A stretch of DNA of 49,065 bases from the NCBI RefSeq assembly GCF_003284935.1, contig NZ_QMEV01000040.1, positions 1 through 49,065 on the forward strand, read 5' to 3'. The position numbers were made by a program, and so were the translations under genes. This stretch comes from Mycobacterium colombiense (GTDB lineage: Bacteria > Actinomycetota > Actinomycetes > Mycobacteriales > Mycobacteriaceae). Shown piece after piece: positions 46,676 to 49,065 of this stretch. Positions within the stretch are counted from its first letter, which is position 1; each line of letters starts with the position of its first letter. The notes below the pieces were generated by a model. The model worked only from the letters and a program-made list of their open reading frames with translations, had not been told where the DNA came from and made no database searches.

Positions 46676-48574
46676 ATGGTGTCCACCGCCGTCAGTAGCG
46701 TCCCGGTCACCTCATGGTGGTACGGGCAAAGCCGAGCGCGCGACGTTGCGCGGCGCCTGGAATCGCTGTCGGGGCTCTCACCGGCACCGGGGCCCGCCGG
46801 GGTGATCACCGCCCGCCGCGACGAACTGACGGTGACCTTCGTCGAAGGGCTCAAAGCTCCCCTGCCCCAGCCGTGGCAGCCCGCCGGCCGCGAAGCCCGC
46901 ATCGGTTGGGAAGCCGTCGACCCCGGGTACCCACCGGACCCCAACCATCCGGTTTACCTGGTGGTGTTCGGGACCACCGATGACGGTGGACTGGTGGGGT
47001 TGAACCTGGCCGCATTTCCCCGGCTGCGCGTCGAAGGAGATCCCGACACCGCTGCCGCATTGATCCGCCGCTGGGTGCTGGAACTGGTGGCTACCCATCC
47101 CGCCATCAGCATTGGGATCACCGACGACGTGTGGACGGGGCCATGGACCACCCGGGTGCAACCAGTGGCGCCGGGGTCTGTTCCCGGCGTCGACGTGCTG
47201 GTGTGTGGTCCCGGGCTGACCTATGCCGAACGCGCCCAGATCGTGGCCGCGGCGACCAGCCCGATCCTGATTGACCTCGGTCAAGACGCGGCGATGTCGA
47301 GCACCTGGGTGATCAACTGTGGTCCCGATCGGCTCGGGCAGATCAGTCGCGGCTCCTCGTCGCGGCCGATGACGGCCACACTGATCGTTCCCAGCGCCGA
47401 GGTCGTCGAGCGCTGCGCCGAACTGCTGACCGACCAGCCTGAGCATCCGGTCGCCACCCCTGAAGCGGTGCCGGCCGAACGCGGCGCCGCCGCCGGCGCA
47501 GTGCACTGGGATGACTCGGCCCTCGATACGACCGGCCTCGACGAGGACAGCCCGACCACTGGGACTGCAGGCCTTGCCGACAGCGAGCCCCGGCCTGAAC
47601 CCGCGCCTGGCGAGCAGGGCCCGATCGACTTCTTCGCCCCCGGGAACGCAACCTCGACGCCCGCGGCGCCGACGTTCCTGGTCGCCGACCACCCCGATGA
47701 CAGCCAAGCCGCCCAACGCGCCCCCGTTGCGGCACCCGCAGACGAGCACCACGCTCCGGGCCCGGCCCCGCACGCTGCACAAGCCGACCTGCCGGCAGCT
47801 GCACTGCCTGTTGCCGCGGCGACCGAAAGCCGGCAACAGACCGATGGGCCAGCGCCGGTGATCGCGCCGATGTGGAACCGCATCCTTGGCCAGGTAGTAC
47901 TGCAACCACCGCACAGCACCCAAGAGCCCGGGCCCCGGGAAAAGCGGCTCAACGAACTCACCGTGTTCCTTCAGCACCGCCCCTGGGCCAGGGCCGATGA
48001 CATCATCGCCTGTGTCTACGGCGGGGCGGCCTCAGAAAAAACGGTGACCCAGCAGCTCTCCTTGCTGCGCGCACGGCTCGGAGTCGTGCGCCCCGGTGGG
48101 CCAAAAGCGTTGCCGCCCATGAGCGATGGTGGCTATCACCTCGACAACGCGGTGCGCTCAGACTGGATGGAATTCGAGCGGCTGGTGGAAATCCTCGTCG
48201 AGACCACCCCCACCCCGAACCTGATCGCAGCGATGGATCTGGTCACCGGGCCGCCGCTGAGCAGAATCCCGCCGAAAGAATGGGCCTGGACCAAAGACTT
48301 GCGCGAAGAGTTACGTGACCGAGTTCCCGCAGCTGCGGTGGCCCTGGCGCGCCGGCACCACGACGCCAAGCGGTTCGGGGCCGCGGTCGAAGTCGCGCGC
48401 AAAGGCTTGTGGTATGACAGCGTTCGACAGGACCTGTGGCAGGTCGCGCTGGCGGCGGCTCTCGAGGGCCACGACAAGGACGCGTTCCGCGCATTGCGCG
48501 GACAGTTCCTCGCGACCGTCGCCGGACCCGATCGGGATCCGGTGGTCTTCGATCTCACGCGACAGGCAGGATAA
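46676..48574 (+). CDS. BTAD-domain SARP-like protein in the transfer/ESX operon
   Basis: 632 aa. The N-terminal about 250 residues form an unfamiliar domain (SWWYGQSRARDVARRLESLS, GLNLAAFPRLRVEGDPDTAA). A disordered Ala/Pro/Asp middle (about 260-400) is followed by an OmpR-type winged helix (EKRLNELTVFLQHRPWARAD, EKTVTQQLSLLRARLGVV) and a helical BTAD/TPR-like segment near the end (VPAAAVALARRHHDAKRFGA, VARKGLWYDSVRQDLWQVAL). Members of the SARP/BTAD group activate transcription of nearby operons; here it lies inside the operon it may sense. The ATG 46676 start is plausible. Confidence 0.65.
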   Translation: MVSTAVSSVPVTSWWYGQSRARDVARRLESLSGLSPAPGPAGVITARRDELTVTFVEGLKAPLPQPWQPAGREARIGWEAVDPGYPPDPNHPVYLVVFGTTDDGGLVGLNLAAFPRLRVEGDPDTAAALIRRWVLELVATHPAISIGITDDVWTGPWTTRVQPVAPGSVPGVDVLVCGPGLTYAERAQIVAAATSPILIDLGQDAAMSSTWVINCGPDRLGQISRGSSSRPMTATLIVPSAEVVERCAELLTDQPEHPVATPEAVPAERGAAAGAVHWDDSALDTTGLDEDSPTTGTAGLADSEPRPEPAPGEQGPIDFFAPGNATSTPAAPTFLVADHPDDSQAAQRAPVAAPADEHHAPGPAPHAAQADLPAAALPVAAATESRQQTDGPAPVIAPMWNRILGQVVLQPPHSTQEPGPREKRLNELTVFLQHRPWARADDIIACVYGGAASEKTVTQQLSLLRARLGVVRPGGPKALPPMSDGGYHLDNAVRSDWMEFERLVEILVETTPTPNLIAAMDLVTGPPLSRIPPKEWAWTKDLREELRDRVPAAAVALARRHHDAKRFGAAVEVARKGLWYDSVRQDLWQVALAAALEGHDKDAFRALRGQFLATVAGPDRDPVVFDLTRQAG

Positions 48575-48584
48575 AGGGGCCGCC

Positions 48585-48818
48585 ATGCATTCCATCACTG
48601 TGACGCAATTCAAGGACGACGACGACGAGGTCATCACCACTGCCGAGACCGACCCGGCTGCCTTGTCGGTGTCGGTGTGCACCACCGGCGCGATCGTCGA
48701 TGTCGACGCTGCCGTCAAGACGCTGCGTCCGCTGGGTGTCGAGGGATTCACCGAGTTGTTCCTGGCCTGCGCGCAGGCGGCGTTCGCCCACCGCTACGAC
48801 CCACTGTTGTCCGAGTAG
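48585..48818 (+). CDS. Hypothetical 77-aa protein
   Basis: From ATG 48585 with AAAGGGG about 5 nt upstream. The N-terminus is strand-like (HSITVTQFKDDDDEVITTAE), followed by two short strands (LSVSVCTTGAIVDVDAA) and a helical end (FTELFLACAQAAFAHRYDPL). Not recognised. It precedes an EspC-like gene by 13 nt and is probably its co-expressed neighbour, as seen with paired T7SS cargo. Confidence 0.6.
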   Translation: MHSITVTQFKDDDDEVITTAETDPAALSVSVCTTGAIVDVDAAVKTLRPLGVEGFTELFLACAQAAFAHRYDPLLSE

Positions 48819-48831
48819 CGGCAGGGTCGTC

Positions 48832-49065
48832 ATGGGCTTGGATATCGACACCAGTGGACTGCGCCGCGCCGGCGAACTGGTTCACGCCGCCGGTGAGGTC
48901 TTACACCAGCAGTTAGACGCCGACGCGCCGCCCTGCGGGGACGATGAAGTGTCCAAGGCCCTGATGGACAACCTCAACGCCTGGCAACGCTGGCTGGTCG
49001 CGCACCTCAAAGCCGGTGCCCAGCAAGCATTTAGCGCCGCGGCCGGTATCCACAACGCGGCCGGC
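48832..49065 (+). CDS. EspC-like T7SS target, cut by window edge
   Basis: 78 codons open to the right edge. GLDIDTSGLRRAGELVHAAG is the EspC/DUF2580-type start, followed by a long helix with DDEVSKALMDNLNAWQRWLV and LKAGAQQAFSAAAGIHNAAG. There is no Sec signal. ATG 48832 is 13 nt after the previous stop. Such proteins are often exported by an ESX machine; the presence of one here suggests that an ESX locus begins just beyond the window. The C-terminal tail is not visible. Confidence 0.7.
   Translation, partial: MGLDIDTSGLRRAGELVHAAGEVLHQQLDADAPPCGDDEVSKALMDNLNAWQRWLVAHLKAGAQQAFSAAAGIHNAAG

Noticed and set aside
46778..47977. 399-aa minus-strand frame in the BTAD protein gene
   Set aside because: Arg/Gly-rich antisense shadow without start signals.
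1..49065. tRNA or rRNA genes
   Set aside because: No cloverleaf with a conserved TTCRANNY arm or rRNA-like conserved stretch was seen in either strand.

Overview
This GC-rich window reads as a piece of a mycobacterial (or close actinobacterial) plasmid or integrative conjugative element. The reasons are a Tcp-type conjugation operon, EspC-like type VII secretion (T7SS) targets, a protein resembling M. tuberculosis Rv3899c, a secreted cutinase, many toxin-antitoxin modules, and many apparently leaderless genes whose -10 box sits 6-7 nt before the start codon. No rRNA, tRNA or CRISPR array was seen, and no replication, relaxase or ParA gene lies inside the window.

Layout. (1) 1-4416, minus strand: the N-terminal part of a tyrosine recombinase at the left edge, a 3'-truncated FAD monooxygenase, a full FAD monooxygenase and biotin synthase, which look like a small operon cut by the recombinase end. 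(2) 4613-6537: a PIN toxin translationally coupled to an unrecognised 499-residue protein. (3) 6821-10890: an EspC-like protein, two paralogous membrane-anchored proteins and a large Rv3899c-like protein, in one minus-strand operon. (4) 11013-15456: a HEPN/MNT module and a single-chain restriction-modification enzyme. (5) 15875-18927: an actinobacterial regulator with an NTF2-like protein, a MazEF-like pair and a protein with a GRHR motif. (6) 19135-21246: an IS607-family element (serine recombinase plus TnpB) that cuts into a minus-strand operon of small unknown genes (21484-23161), one of them with zinc fingers. (7) 23213-30412: an HTH protein, small membrane proteins, a putative lipoprotein, VapBC pairs, an ATP-dependent DNA ligase and a discoidin-like membrane protein. 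(8) 31110-33571: a small protein, a cutinase and a sigma-like regulator. (9) 34142-49065, plus strand: the conjugation operon (TcpC, TcpD-like, TcpE, VirB4-type ATPase, VirB6-like channel, SLT-like/NlpC hydrolase, second VirB8-like protein, FtsK-like TcpA), then accessory genes and an EspC-like gene running off the right edge. This is the order expected if an ESX locus follows.

How it fits together. The right third encodes a mating-pair channel: a coupling ATPase, a pilus or channel ATPase, membrane subunits and a wall hydrolase. T7SS targets flank it, as in pRAW-type mycobacterial plasmids that need both an ESX system and a Tcp system for transfer. The left two thirds are cargo: stability and defence modules, regulators, envelope proteins and metabolic genes. 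Three copies of one palindrome (TGATGCAG-N-CTGCATCA, near 18.2, 23.9 and 27.4 kb) lie only between genes and suggest one shared DNA-binding protein. Function names come from reading the translations by eye; no database search was run.
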